Shown piece by piece: positions 1 to 12,610 of a stretch of DNA of 64,000 bases (its first letter is position 1; each line of letters starts with the position of its first letter). The position numbers and the translations under genes were made by a program. The notes under the pieces were generated by a model, which saw only the letters and a program-made list of their open reading frames with translations, had not been told where the DNA came from and searched no databases. This DNA is from Liquidambar formosana (lineage: Eukaryota > Streptophyta > Magnoliopsida > Saxifragales > Altingiaceae). The stretch is taken from assembly GCA_039720395.1 (NCBI GenBank), contig JBBPBK010000037.1, forward strand, positions 248,001 through 312,000, in the 5' to 3' direction.

Positions 1-1060
1 CTCTCTCTACCTCATCTCCTTTCTCTTCGTCTCTCTTTGTTTCTCAGTTTTTATTGTCTCAATTTTTTTTTCACCGATCTATGTATTTGGATCGAAATAA
101 TGAGTTTGTTTTGTATTTTTTTCCTTTTTTTTCTCCACTGATTTTTTTGGGTTTTTTCTCTCAGTTTTCTTTCAGTTTTTTAGATTTCTATTTTTTTTAT
201 TCACTGATATAAGTATTTGGATATGAGTTCCTTCTTCTTCTTTTTTTTTCCAGATCTATTCTCTCTCTCTCTCTCTCTACCTCATCTCCTTTTTCTCCGT
301 CTCTCTTTGTTTCTTAGTTTTTATTGTCTCAATTTTTTTTTTCACCGATCTATGTGTTTGGATCGAAATAATGAGTTTGTTTTCTTTTTTTTTTTTCTTT
401 TTTTTCTCCACTTATTTTTTTGGGTTTTTTCTCTCAGTTTTCTTTCAGTTTTTTAGATTTCTCTTTTTTTTATTCATTGATATAAGTATTTGGATATGAG
501 TTTTGTTTTGTTTTTTTTTTTTGTTTTGTTTTTTGTTTTTTTTTTTTAGATCTATTCTCTTTTAGTTTTAATCTCTTTTAGTTTTAGTTTTTTTTTTCTT
601 TTTTTTTTCTGCGGTATAAATTGGCAAAGTATTGTTGGAAACGATTATATGGTGAATTTTATTTTTTCTTTACTGCAAGTTTGCAAACAATTGTACTAAA
701 TGGAGACAAAGGTCCAACCAAGTAGAGTACTATCCAAGACAATCTCCATCTAACAGTCTCGTTTTGTTGTTGTACAAAATTCTCTCTAATTTGATTTATG
801 TTTAAATTTTTTTTTTCAAATTTATTTTCTCTCTCTTTACCTCATCTCCTTTCTCTCCGTCTCTCTTTGTTTCTCAATTTTAGTTTCTATTTTTTTTTCC
901 ACTAATCTCTGTATTTTTTTTTTCACTAATCTATATATTTTTGTTTCTCAGTTTTCGTTTCGAATGATTTTTCTTTCTTTAATTACAGTACCTATTATGA
1001 TTATAAATTCATCCATCTAACTTATAAATTCATCAAAAATCAAATTTATTCTCTAACAGT
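1..1060. repeat. Pyrimidine-rich tandem repeat region
   Basis: A unit beginning CTCTCTCTACCTCATCTCC, followed by T-runs and a stretch containing CACCGATCTATGT and GGATCGAAATAATGAG, appears at 1, again near 265 and partly near 832. No coding potential; the short reading frame in it is low-complexity Phe/Leu/Ser. It could be the body of a transposon whose end lies near 1647. Function unknown. Confidence 0.75.
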
Positions 1061-1667
1061 ACCATATATATATATATATATATATATAGCAGTTCTCTAC
1101 CAGTACTATATATATATATCATAATTTGCAGAGCAAAACTTACCAGAGAAGGGAGAAGTCACCGTTAATGGAAAAGGTGGAGAGAAGGTTGAAACTACTC
1201 TTGATGAAGAAAGTGGAATTTACAATCCGACTGTTTATTTGTTATATAGGAATTATAGTTTCCATTTCCTTTGAATTCCTATTTGTGTTTTATATATTAA
1301 GGTATGTGTTTTAGAATATATTAAAGTATGTGTTCCGGCTGTTTATTTATTATATAGGAATTATAGTTTCCATTTTCTTTGCATTCCTGTTTGTGTTTTA
1401 TAAATTAAGGTAGGTGTTTGAGAATATATTAAAGTATGTGTTTTAGAATTATAGTTTCCATATTTCTATATATTTGGTATGTGTTTTAGAATATGTTAAG
1501 GTATATGTTTTATAATTATAGTTTCCATATTACTATATTTCCTATATATACAGAAGGGTGGGTAGTTGTGTATTTAAAAATTAAAATAAGGGTATATTAG
1601 TCAATCAAAAGTTTTTCTTACATTCATCTTTTTATAGGTAGTATAGATTATAGAAAATTCTCCTGAT
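1061..1667. repeat. (TA)n, two ~112-bp tandem copies, Helitron-like end
   Basis: A (TA)n run lies at about 1068-1088. From about 1230 to 1450 two copies of a ~112-bp unit (GGAATTATAGTTTCCATTT... GTATGTGTT) follow in tandem. The segment ends at 1647 with sequence that reads on the minus strand TCTATACTACCTATAAAAAG, preceded by A. That is the usual 5' terminus of plant Helitrons and resembles the element at 20503-20976. The matching CTAG end is not visible, so the element is either cut by the window edge or decayed. Confidence 0.5.
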
Positions 1668-2425
1668 CTATGAGGGTGTTTCACATAACCCCCTAATGAT
1701 CTTTTTTTTTTATAAGCAATTCACATAACCCCCTAATGATCAAAATGTTGCAATGTCTCCCCTAACATTTTAAATTTATTTCACTTTACCCTACTGTTAG
1801 GCACTGTTTTTAGAAGAAGACGGAAAAGACCCATGTGTACATCACGTGACATAATTACTCTTATGTTTTGCCATAATTACCCCTCTAGCTGCTTCAGAAA
1901 AAATAATAATAAAAATAACAAAAAATGGAGCATCACCGTCCTTATCCAAATATATAGGGTCACTGGTGTGATCTTCATCAAAAGCACCTTATCCGCCGCC
2001 GCTACCACTATAGCTATAACCACCACCGAATTGTATGGTGATGGTTGGTTAATGAGGGTTCGGGCGTTGCTGTTGTCAAGAAATCCTTGAACTCAAACCA
2101 GATCGACTGAGCCACAGCGAACCTAAACGAAGGAGGAGGCAGCAGATTGACGGATTAGAAGAAGAAGAAGAAAAAGATTTGAAGAGGGGTTGCCTTAAAA
2201 TAGAAGATCTAGTTTGAGAGGTGGGCTGCCTCAACAGGAGGCCAAAAAAAAAAATGGAGAGATGAAGAAGATCTAAACAGGGGCTGTCGCAACAAGGAGC
2301 CAAAAAGAAGAAAATGAAAGAGATGAAGGAGAAGGAGATTTGACGAGGAGTTGCCTCAAGACGGCATATTTGGATCTAGTTCTGATCTTTACTTCCAATA
2401 GTCATTTTCCCCCCTCTTCAATAGT

Positions 2426-2467
<42 letters not shown>

Positions 2468-2985
2468 CACTTTCAATGATGAAGAATGAAATTGCCGGAT
2501 TTTTTTTATTTTTTATTTTTGGGCTTTCTCCAAACTTTTTTGGAGTTGGGATAATGAAGAATGAAATGACCGGAAAAAATGGAGTTGGCCGGAGAAATGG
2601 TTCACCGAAATGGTGGGTGGTGTGCACGTGAGGGTGGGGGCTATCTCCATTCCTTTTTGGGGTTAGGATGATGAAGAATGAAATGACCATAATTTTTTTC
2701 TATTTTTTTGGGTTTTATCCAATCTTTTTGGAGTTGGGATGATGAAGAATGAAATGGCCGGAAAAAATGGAGTTGGCCGGAGAAACGGGTTCGCCGGAGT
2801 GGTTGGGTGGTGTGTACGTGAGAGGGAGGGTGAGGGATAAAGTAGGCTTTTCATCTTTCTGTTAACACCGTTCATACTATTTAACGTTTAATGTGGCATG
2901 GGGGCACATTGCAACATTTTGAACATTAGGGGGGGTTATGTGAAACACCACATAGGGGGTTATGTGAAACACTACATAGTTTAGT
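1668..2985. mobile_element. Non-autonomous TIR element, ~1.3 kb
   Basis: The left end (GTGTTTCACATAACCCCC, then ATGTTGCAATGT) is repeated in inverted order at the right end (ACATTGCAACAT, then GGGGTTATGTGAAACAC). Each end carries the motif twice. Inside, a ~180-bp unit containing GGAGTTGGCCGGAGAAA and GGTGGGTGGTGTG occurs twice (about 2480-2660 and 2668-2840). No transposase is visible. Long inverted ends without a gene fit a Mutator-like derivative; the superfamily is inferred, and no clear target duplication was found. Confidence 0.55.
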
Positions 2986-3635
2986 TAGCCCTTTGTTCAA
3001 AGGGCTAGCTATATGGCTAGTTATTTTAGTTATCGTCATTTTCCTTAAGTACATTTAGTCAGCCAATGTTCGCTAACTAAACTATTTTTAATTAAAAAAA
3101 TATATTATTTCCTTTTTATCTTTCCATCAAATTATGATTAAAAAAAGATAGATTATTATAATTTTTTTTTAAATAGCTCAAAAATAACTAGTACTCTTAG
3201 AGTACTCGTTTGTATAGCTAACTAGTTTTTTTTTTTTTTTTTTAAAAGTCATTTTGCTAACTAAAATAACAAAAATTAATTAGTACCCTTGAGGATGCTC
3301 TTAGCACAATGACTAAAGAAGGGGAGAGAATTCAGTGCTGAGCTCATCTCAGCCGTTCATCTCGGATTTGGACGATTGAGATTGAAAGATGATAAAGTTA
3401 CCAAAATACCCTTATAAAGTAATTTTTTCATCTTTTAATCTCAACCCTCCAAACTCAGCACTGAATCCAAGTCCCTAAAGAAGGCTTTTGGTCAATTCCA
3501 AAAAGACAATATGATACATGAATGGTAGGGAATTGAAGTGACTGTGTTATGGTTATCAACATTGGAATAATACAAGGGAATCCATTGCAATCACATTGGC
3601 CTTTTTTTTTTAATTTAATTTTATAGATATAGCTT
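2986..3635. repeat. AT-rich spacer with a short foldback MITE
   Basis: About 3330-3470 is a foldback: GAATTCAGTGCTGAG on the left and CTCAGCACTGAATCC on the right. A relative lies at about 60735-60955. The segment 2986-3300 is AT-rich with GCTAACTA/TAGTTAGC motifs and looks like another decayed MITE. No gene is seen. Confidence 0.5.
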
Positions 3636-3639
3636 CTTC

Positions 3640-4365
3640 TTTTTGGGGGTGGTCCCATTTTTGTTGTTGCACATGAGCCCACTTGGCCGTGCTCATAGAG
3701 GAGGCTAGTGGGCTCTTGCTTTTTGGAAAAAGTTTGATCCTCAAAAATCATAATCAATATTCAATTATATGAAAACGTTTTAATGCATCAAGTCTCTTTC
3801 ATTTAACTGTAGTATAGCCGGCTACATGGGAGCAAAATAAAATAGAATTGAGAAGTCAAAAAGTATTTTAACAATTCCTCTTTATTCTAACTTGTGACAT
3901 CACATCAATCCTATCACAACTCTATAAAAAAATTTCTTGGGTGTGAGGTAGGACTGGGGGACCTCCTTTTCCATTAAAGAAAGACTTTCGCGACTCAGTC
4001 AAACATGTTAGTGAGCTCTCGCCTCATGGAAAAAGTCTGCTTGTCATAATCAATATTATATTACAAAAGAAACGTTTTTATGCAGTAAGTGTCCCCACAA
4101 TATATGTTTGGAAATTTCATATGGATGACTGAAACTGGCTAGTTCTCTATATATGTGGATATGCTCTTTTCGTCCAGGGCCAGCCAATGATTAAAAAGTC
4201 TTCCTTTAGAGTGCGTCAACTAAATCAAAATAAAGGAAAATTAGGACACCATAACCTCTTAGTTAAAAAGCATTTTGGTTATGATTTGTGATTCAAATAT
4301 TCCAAATTCAATTCCAACGCATCAAAGACTGGAAATTTATGTGCAACTTTACCTGGACTCCAGAG
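3640..4365 (+). promoter_or_regulatory. Upstream region of A1 (recurrent spacer block)
   Basis: This segment matches the region just upstream of A2 (about 21540-21958) almost base for base, and more loosely many other spacers in the window. It includes a TATATATG stretch at about 4148-4155 that is conserved upstream of A2 and could be a TATA element; that role is inferred. An in-frame upstream ATG at 4339 would add nine residues (MCNFTWTPE) before the conserved start at 4366. Confidence 0.5.
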
Positions 4366-6457
4366 ATGGGCAGATCCGTGGAAATGTTCTTCTGGGTATT
4401 TCACTTCTCGTTGGTCGCAATCTTTGCGGTGCTAATTGGAGCGGACCGAGACGAGTGTCCTGAATCAAGGTGTGGGCAACATGGCCCAGCCATCCGATTC
4501 CCCTTCCGGCTCAAAGACCGCCGGCCGGCTGCCAGACCACTGTGGCTATCCTGGGTTCGATCTGTATTGCAACGAGTATAATCAGACGGTGCTCGATTTG
4601 CCATCTTCAGTGAAGCTCTTGGTGGAGAACATCAATTACAAATCTCATGAAATTTGTTTCCATGACCCGCATGACTGCCTCCTAAGACAGTTTCCATACC
4701 TCAATTTATCTGCCTCTCCCTTCCAATTCTACCCATATGGTAATTATGATTACCTTTGGGACTACACCTTCTTCAATTGTTCGCCAAGGGATGAAAATTT
4801 AACGCGCGTTATCCCTTGCCTTAGTACCCCTAGTTATGATATTCGTGTTGTTGATTCTGGCACTCAATTTATTTATTACTCCCTAGTATCTTGCACCATG
4901 ACATATAACATTTCGTCAGTACCATATGGTATTATATTCGACAACTATGTTTATTTGAAGTGGTCCAATTCAATATGTGGAGACTGTGAAGCAAAATGCA
5001 GGAAATGCAGATTGAAGAAGAATGATAGCATGGAACCTGAAACTGAATGTTTCGGCAAATCAGCTAAAGGTATTCTAGTCATCACAAATACGCACGTCTT
5101 GCTTTTGAATGTAGTTTGGGCATCTGATTATTTTTAATTTCATATTAACGTCGATTTTATTTCTTTTTAATTGTTTTATTATGTTTTACAGACGTATTAA
5201 TAGCAAAGCTGGAGGTTGCAGGTGAAATTGTCTCTTCGCTCTTACACGTATAATAATTAAGAACTAGATGAAAGATTAAGGGCTCATAACCCCCTTTTTC
5301 TATTGTATTTATTTTGTTTTGTTTTTTGTTATGCAGGTGCAGTATTTGTTTCCATTCTTCTTGTGCTAGGAATCGTTCTAGTACTCTACCGAGCCCATCG
5401 CTTGGATAAAATAGAGAAAGAGAACCAAGTGAAAATTGAAAATTTTTTGGAGGACTATAGAGCTCTCAAGCCCGCTCGATATTCCTATGCTGATATCAAG
5501 AGGATTACAAATCAATTTAAGCACAAACTAGGCGAAGGAGGTTATGGAACTGTGTTCAAAGGAAAACTTTCGAATGAAATTCTTGTTGCTGTAAAAGTCC
5601 TCAACAATTTAACAGCCGGAAATGGGGAAGACTTCATCAATGAAGTGGGAACAATGGCCAGGATTCACCATGTCAATGTGGTTCGCTTGGTTGGCTTTTG
5701 TGCTGATGGATTCAGACGTGCTCTTGTTTATGAGTTCTTACCGAACGAGTCATTAGAGAAGTTCATATTTTCAAGGGATGATAAGAAATGTTTCCTCGGT
5801 TGGGAGAAGCTTCAAGATATTGCTATAGGAATAGCCAAAGGAATTGAGTATCTTCACCAAGGATGCGACCAACGAATCCTCCATTTTGATATCAAACCTC
5901 ACAATGTCTTGCTAGATGATAACTTCAATCCAAAGATCTCCGATTTCGGTTTGGCTAAATTATGCTCCAAAGAACAAAGTGCTGTTTCTATGACTGCGGC
6001 TAGGGGCACCATGGGCTATATTGCACCCGAAGTGTTATCAAGGAATTTTGGAAATGTGTCTTATAAGTCAGATGTTTATAGTTTTGGAATGATGCTGCTT
6101 GAAATGGTTGGAGGGAGAAAGAATATCGACGTTAAAGTAGTGAATCCAAGCCAAGCATACTTCCTAGAATGGATTTATAATCATTTGGATCAAGGAGAAG
6201 AGCTACATATCCGGATAGAGGAAGAAGGGGACGCTAAGATTGGAAAGAAATTAACAATTGTGGCACTTTGGTGTATTCAATGGTACCCAGTGGATCGCCC
6301 TTCAATGAAAATTGTGATTCAAATGTTAGAAGCAAGTGGAGATAATCTGACCATGCCACCTAATCCTTTCACCTCTACAATTCAAATGAAATCAACTACA
6401 ACAGTGCCTGGAAAACCTTTTGGCAAAGAATTAGCAACCATTTTTGAATCAGATTGA
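4366..6457 (+). pseudogene. A1: LRK10-like receptor kinase with 4-bp frameshift
   Basis: Type-A receptor kinase. Exons 4366-5069, 5192-5221 and 5337-6457; exon 1 ends in phase 1 and both introns are GT/AG. The ectodomain has a signal peptide (MGRSVEMFFWVFHFSL) and the cysteine-rich GUB_WAK-type motif CGYPGFDLYCN. The TM segment (VSILLVLGIVLVLY) is followed by a full kinase: glycine loop GEGGYGTV, VAVK lysine, HFDIKPHN catalytic loop, DFG and APE. Compared with A2, CCGG is duplicated at 4521-4528. This shifts the frame about 53 codons after the start, so the intact downstream frame is not joined to the signal peptide. Summed exons give 1855 nt, one more than a multiple of three. Everything else is intact, so inactivation is recent or the duplication is an assembly error. 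Confidence 0.85.
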
Positions 6458-6844
6458 ATTGCTAAAATATAATATATGTTTTTCATTGATTGTATATGCA
6501 CTATTCATTTGCCCCTAAAGCCCTCCTCTTCTTTTTCTTTTCTTTTTTTTATTATTTATTTTATTAGGGGGGATATATGGATTGTATTACAATCGATGAG
6601 CTATAAATAATATCTTATGAAAAGTATTTGTATCTGGTTTAAAATAAGGAAAATAATCATCCATTACTCTGTATAATATTTGTGAAATTGTGTGGCTCAT
6701 CACTTTTTTTTTTTTTTAGTTTCTTTGCTGCGTGTGTGGCTCATCCATTCTGTTCCACTAGAAAAAAAAAAAAAAAAAAAAAAAAGAAAAAGACTAGCTC
6801 AAGTTTACGTACGTATTAGGTGATATCCAAAGTTGTGGGTGGCT
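6458..6844. other. 3' flank of A1
   Basis: AT-rich 3' flank with a T-run near 6540, another at about 6703-6717 and an A-run at 6761-6785. No gene; it should hold the A1 3' UTR and polyadenylation site. Confidence 0.5.
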
Positions 6845-7440
6845 ATAACCCTTAAGGCTATGTTTGTTATGAGGGAACGAGGGAGGGAATGGAATGGTGA
6901 TTTCATTCTCCAAAAAAAAGTGGACGTTTGGTTGCACAAGGGAATGAAATGGTTATTCCCTTGTGGGTGTCTATTCCCTGGATTTGGATTTGGTGCAATT
7001 ACTGCATGGTGCAGTAAACGTAAAATCGATGACACATGATAAGGATGAGAAATAGAGGGTTGAAATTCGAGAAATGCATGTGACGCCTAATGCCTCATAG
7101 CCCTCCATTTCTCCTCCTTACCCACGTGTCATCGATCCTACGTTTACTGCACCATGCAATAAATTAAAGTAGTCAACTGCACCAAATCCAACCCTCCAAT
7201 GAGGGAATAGCCATTCCTTTCCAAACCAAGAGGAATGGCTATTCCCTTCTTTCAATGAGTAAAAATCATTAAAAATGGGTCTCACCTTTGCTTTTTCATT
7301 CCATTCCCACTCCTTACCAAACATTGGGATGGAATGTCCATTCTCATTCCATTCCCATTCTCATTCTCATTCCATTCCAATATTCCCACTCTCATTCCAT
7401 TCCATTCCATTCCCTCAAACCAAACGCAACCCGAAGATTT
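6845..7440. mobile_element. Foldback MITE with GGAATGG-rich ends
   Basis: The left end (GGCTATGTTTGTTATGAGGGAA, then GGGAATGGAATGG) is mirrored at the right end (CCATTCCATTCCCTCAAACCAAACGCAACCC). An inner inverted repeat pairs TTACTGCATGGTGCAGTAAACG (about 6999) with CGTTTACTGCACCATGCAATAA (about 7142). The element is therefore largely palindromic and carries no gene. An hAT-type MITE is most likely from the GTTTGGTTTGAGGG end; the inner palindrome may be a nested second element. Confidence 0.6.
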
Positions 7441-8554
7441 TAATTATCAATCACCTTTCTTTTGTAGGTTATAATTGTTCTTTTTTTCATTTTTTTGGAC
7501 AATTGATAGGACCTATCCTTACCCTTAAACCCCCTAATATCAACTAATGGATATCAATGCTTCTCCATAAGTTCAAACCCCTAATCACTCACTTAACAAG
7601 TGAGGAATGCCATTAAGCTGCCACGCTATGCGCATAATTAATTAATCATATTGTGAGTGCACCAATTTCACCACGCGCTCGCTTTTACCTATGTTTTGCC
7701 TACTTTTGCTTCTGATGGTGCTCACCCTGAAGGATTAGCATATGAATAAGAGTCGCCACTTGGAAAGCCCAGGAACCATTTTTATTAACCAAAAAAGGTT
7801 CAGAGCTAGGGTACTGAAAGAATTTCTCATACAAAGCGGAAGCAAAGTATAGATTTCAAAACAATTTTGAATGATAAAAACCATAAACCCTTGATCACCT
7901 TCATGGCCTATGCATGATATATAAACCCTAATCTATCAAGAGGGTTTAGAGATACTTATATATGGTCCTTAAGACGCAATTGATTGAGCTCCAAACGTAT
8001 GAAGCCTCTAAGAGTATCCACACCAAGCTTTTAGCACTCAAGGGATTTTCTCTCTACCTTCTTTCTAGTCTCAACTATAGAAAAGTTAGATGGAATGAAA
8101 AGAACGTAGAGATAAATAGGGCTGCCAACCAACCTTATCAAATAACAATTTGTTATGAGAAGACATGTACTAGCATATCTTTTTCTCAATTTCAAAGTGT
8201 TAGCCGGCTATGTGGGAAATTATCCCTTTAATATGTTATACAATTATCTAATAATTGCACTACTAACCCTACCAATAACATTTATTACATAGGTTGTCAA
8301 ATTAAACATTTAATTTGATATTTGCCCATTTTATAAATCCCTAAATGCCCTTAAGCTTATAGATGTGTGACCTCTTGGGTTCACGCCTATCTAGTAGTAG
8401 GATTGGGCATTCATAATACCCTAATGGAACACCTTCCATCTAATTGGGTTCAATTGGAACTCTTTCCAATTTCTTGAAAAACATTAATGTTATCAAGGTC
8501 CCTACTAGTCATGAGTGATATCTAGCATTATATCATGATGCAACCTAGATAGAG

Positions 8555-8592
<38 letters not shown>

Positions 8593-8735
8593 TAGATAGA
8601 TATAGTGAGCCCTTCAGCTACAATTAAATGCAATTAAATCCCTCTACCAACTAATGCCCCAATTGTAATGCCTGCATCATTTAATTAGGATAATCTCAAC
8701 TTTAATGCATGATTTGCATGTACATTAGTTGATTT
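7441..8735. other. Repeat-derived spacer with left inverted arm
   Basis: No gene is seen. About 7645-7795 is the inverse complement of 12460-12605 (for example GCTTCTGATGGTGCT versus AGCACCATCAGAAGC). About 7960-8420 resembles decayed Copia-type retroelement sequence; this is an impression, not a match. A (TA)n run lies at about 8561-8591. Confidence 0.4.
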
Positions 8736-10931
8736 GTCGGGTATTGTCACGCATAGGCATTGCATGTGTATAATGTTGATGTGTTTGTGATTTCACACTT
8801 TTAGACTGCTGAAATTTGGCTAAGTGTTGGGAAAAAATGAATTTTCATAAGTCTTCGTTTTTAAAGATAATTTTTGGTTGTAATGGAAGTTTATAATATT
8901 ATAAGACATCTGTGATTTTATGAGATTTTATTATCACGTTTCGATCGGTTTCCTCGTATGATTGTTTTTGAAAAATCTATCGAGAGACGAATTTTGTACT
9001 AAAATTTGAAAATGAGATTTTGATATACTTGGAATTTGATTTCCTGATATTTTATTTGGATTCAAATAGGGGGTTATTTACTTATTTTCATTAAATAACT
9101 TAAAGTAAAAGGAAAAATAAAAGAATGGAGACGATTACTTAATGAAAATAAGGTAGTGGTCTATGCTATAGAGGTTTAGACTGATTAGCAGTTGTTATTG
9201 GGCATTTCTACCATGGGCCGATCAATCGGGCCTTGAGGCCGATCGATTGGAGGTACTTCGGATAATGCAATTAGGTTCTGCCATGGTCCGATTGATCGGG
9301 CCTCAGACCCCGATCGATCGAGCATCGCAGATTTTGCAAATTTTTTTTAATGTGCGTCAAAAGACGCATGTGCCCCTCACCCCTTTTTAAAACCCTCATC
9401 CCACAACTTTTACACCCCATTTTTCAGCATTTTACACCAAGAGAGCTTGAGAGAGAAGGAGAGAGAGGGAGGAGAGAAAGGAGAGTAAAGGGAGTGTTTG
9501 GAGAGAGAAAATCATATTTTTCTCTTGCATGCTTGGGTTTTTTACTCTCTCACCTCATTTCAACATACGCTTGGACTCGCGTTCTAGGGACTGGATTTGA
9601 AGATCTACACGTGCTTAGAGAGGATTCAAGCTTGATCTGTGGAGTTTGAAGCTTGTTCTTGCATTTTAGGCTTGGATCCAACCCTCCCAACACATTTTCT
9701 CTACATTTGGTACAATATATTTGAGGTAGGTGTAATTTTCATGGGTTTTAACCGTAGGGATGACAATGGGTTAGGATATAAGCCCATATATGTTGAATAA
9801 AAATGTATATTGGTTTATTTATGAGTTTACGTGATTTTTGGGTGTATTATCATATATATTTTGTAATGCATGTATTGAGGGGTCTAGTTTACATAACCCT
9901 ACATTTAGAAATATTACATTTGGGAGTATATGGGTTGATATACTTGTTATATTTTGGTTTATTTTGGATGTATATGCCGTGTAAATTCTTGTTGGTCTAT
10001 ATTTTACATGTTTTACATAGCCCTACATGCTATATAATTATGGAATAATTATGTATTGTTCATTTTTGGAACAACTGATACGTGTATGGGTTTTTATGCT
10101 TTTCATGGCATTCATTGGCATAAAATGCATGAAATGGATTTAATTAATTACTTAGTAAAAGTATATAAAAAGGGTTATTGGATTTGGACTACTAAACGGT
10201 CAAGAGACTTAGCGGTGTTTTCCATTCCTTTGCCCAGTTCCAGGTAGGAACCCTTGTATTGTCCTCTTGGAGGTGGGTTTAAATCCTCCGTTTCCTCTCA
10301 AAGACTCCTGCGAGAGTAGTCGGTAATTATGGATTATGTTTAATAGACATAAGTCATATATCATTCATGACACCGCATGGGTTTTAACTATTTTAAGCAT
10401 GATTTGAATTGGTTATATTATCATGCTTTGGTTATTTCTATATGAAAATTATATCTACTGATACTCACTCCTATATTTTATAAACCCTTTTCAAATGATT
10501 TCCTAACTAGGGAGACCTCACCTTGAGGTGTTATGCTCTGATTGGAACTAACTAATTGTCAGATCAGTTTGGAACATTATTAAGATCTTGAACAATTTTA
10601 ATATCATGGTTATGTATTAACTAAACACTTTTGTATTCGACCAATGGGCGTTAGACACGTAATAACTTATGGTTTGTAATATTTTAATTTCGTAGGTCTC
10701 CTTATATGGTTTATTTAGTATGTGATGATACCAATGATGATTGATAGGGAATTTTATGACTATTTTATACAAGTTTTTATTATGATATGTTCCATTTACG
10801 AATGGGTCATGCCAAAATTTCTATTGAAATTATAGGTTTTCTAACACATGTTATTCACGTGCTTCCTAAATGATTTTCTTAATTAAACTGGTTTTATTAA
10901 TATTGATCATGGCTTTTAATTTGGGTCGTGA
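8736..10931 (+). mobile_element. Possible solo LTR, Gypsy-like
   Basis: The segment has LTR-like layout: start TGTCGGGTATTGTCACG, end GGGTCGTGACA. Inside are two CCGATCGATCGG-type repeats (about 9217-9320), a TATA-like TTTTTAAAACCC (about 9383), a GA-rich leader (about 9440-9500) and a splice-donor-like GAGGTAGGTG (about 9723). No polyprotein and no second copy are present. No convincing 5-bp target duplication was found, so the ends are approximate. Confidence 0.4.
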
Positions 10932-12377
10932 CACCAATTAAGTCAATAGGGTATGGAAGTTTGTCAAACCCCTAACTTAATCCTATGAATCCATCTTGAT
11001 ATCTACTCATGATGGTGCACTTAAGAAAACCTTTTCTTGAGTCACCTTTGCTTTGGTCAAAGATTTAAATGAGTCATATCCAAGAAGATAGCATAGGGCA
11101 TCCCTCTTTTTACTGAGAGTGATAGATCCCTTATTGTACACTCACATATCTCCATACATGACTTACTAGGGCCAATGAATACATTTGTAAATTAATGGTT
11201 ACAACTCACACTCTGCATCATTAAACCCTAACAACACATACACAAGATATCAAGAAAGCCTTAGGTCAAAAGGATTAGTTACATCACTATAACAACCCAT
11301 ACACAAGACACCCCATTTTGTCCCTATATTTGATCGTGAGTTCCCAATGATAAGGTCTGTGATGTTTATTGTCAATCTGGGGCTCTTTTCTGCGAGCAAG
11401 GCAAGCAATTAGGTTAGGTGCATATATATGTGTGTATATGTATATAAGACCAATTGGGTAGAGTCCTCCCTATGCACCCTTCTCACACTTTTCACTATTC
11501 TCATTCATCTCTCATTCATTTCAACTCATTCTCTTTCAGTTGTGCTCATTGTTTTCAACCAAAGCCTTCTTTATATAAGCTCACATTTACCTAACATTTG
11601 AAGTAGTGGTGAATTCATCTCCCATTTACCAAGTGGTGTATCCACCATTTATCTCAAGTGATTCATCCATATTACCAAGTGGTGTATCCACCATTTATCA
11701 CAAGCGATTCATCCGCCATTTATCTTAAGTGATAAAAATCTGATGCTGTTTTGCTTCAAAATGACTGTCAACTTCCCTTCTTTCGACTGTCAACTTATGT
11801 CAGATTGACTGATAACTTCACTGTTTCAACAAGTTCTTTCCTTTTTAAGTGAGAAACCCTCACCAAGAAAGGATAGAAGTGGGGAATGGTGGGGGAAATT
11901 AGGTAAATGAGAAATGTGTAGGATGGCAAAAATAAAAGAAGTGGGGAATGGTGGGGGAAATTAGATAAGTGAATAAGCTTGCACTTTGATTCATCCAATC
12001 AATAGCAAGAGCTTGGGAGAATTCAAGGACCAAAAAATTAGAAGGTTAGGAGGGAATGCTAAAACTCTAAGAGAAAATAGAGGGAAAGAGAGACTTGAGG
12101 AGAAGAGTTTTTGTAGGAAAATACTAAAAAAGAGAGAAGTTACATTGAGAGAAAACAAAAGAGAGATAACAGATTGACAGTGGAGCTAAAGGACGGTTTA
12201 AACACCAACCAATTTCATTTGCAAGAGATATGAATTTATATTTGATAGTATAATTATATAAATTATATTTATTGTTTATTTGATTAATATGTCATTTGTG
12301 TATGTTTTAATTATTGCATGATATATGGGTGATCCAGAATAAATCAAAATACTAAACATGGTCAATGAATTAATACA
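10932..12377. repeat. Spacer with minisatellites and TATA-like site
   Basis: No gene is seen. TATATAAGACC at about 11440 is followed by a pyrimidine-rich stretch, as in a promoter or LTR. About 11618-11735 holds two to three copies of a ~55-bp unit (CCAAGTGGTGTATCCACCA... GATTCATCC). About 11875-11975 holds two copies of a ~62-bp unit containing GTGGGGAATGGTGGGGGAAA. Confidence 0.55.
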
Positions 12378-12610
12378 AAATGAGGGTCGGTTTATTACCG
12401 GGCATTGTTGGGTGCCTAACACCTTCCCAACATGTATCCTAATTCCGAACATTCTCTGGTTAATAAAAATGGTTCCTGACCCTTCCAAATGGTGACTCTT
12501 ATTCATATGTTAATCCTCCAAGGTTAGCACCATCAGAAGCAAAAGTAAGTAAAACACAGGTAAAAACGAGCGTGTGGTGAAAATCGGTGCGCTCATACAA
12601 CTATGCTTGA
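12378..12610. repeat. Retroelement-like fragment, right inverted arm
   Basis: Includes TTGGGTGCCTAACACCTTCCCAA, a phrase I associate with internal regions of plant Gypsy-type elements. The part from 12460 on is the inverse complement of about 7645-7795. No coding sequence survives. Confidence 0.4.

Noticed and set aside
217..456. Open frame of 79 residues rich in Phe, Leu and Ser
   Set aside because: It is translation of a T/CT-rich repeat; no start context, homology or splice structure supports a gene.
2076..2875. Minus-strand frames with Pro/Ser/Lys-rich products
   Set aside because: They lie inside the tandem repeats of the 1668-2985 TIR element and repeat the same phrase, as expected of noncoding repeats.
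4288..4365. Longer N-terminus for type-A proteins from 4288 or 4339
   Set aside because: The upstream codons are not conserved in A3 or A4, and they would place extra residues before the signal peptide; MGRSV is the shared start.
8736..10931. Protein-coding gene in 9350-10250
   Set aside because: The frames lie in LTR-like leader sequence and show no known domain.
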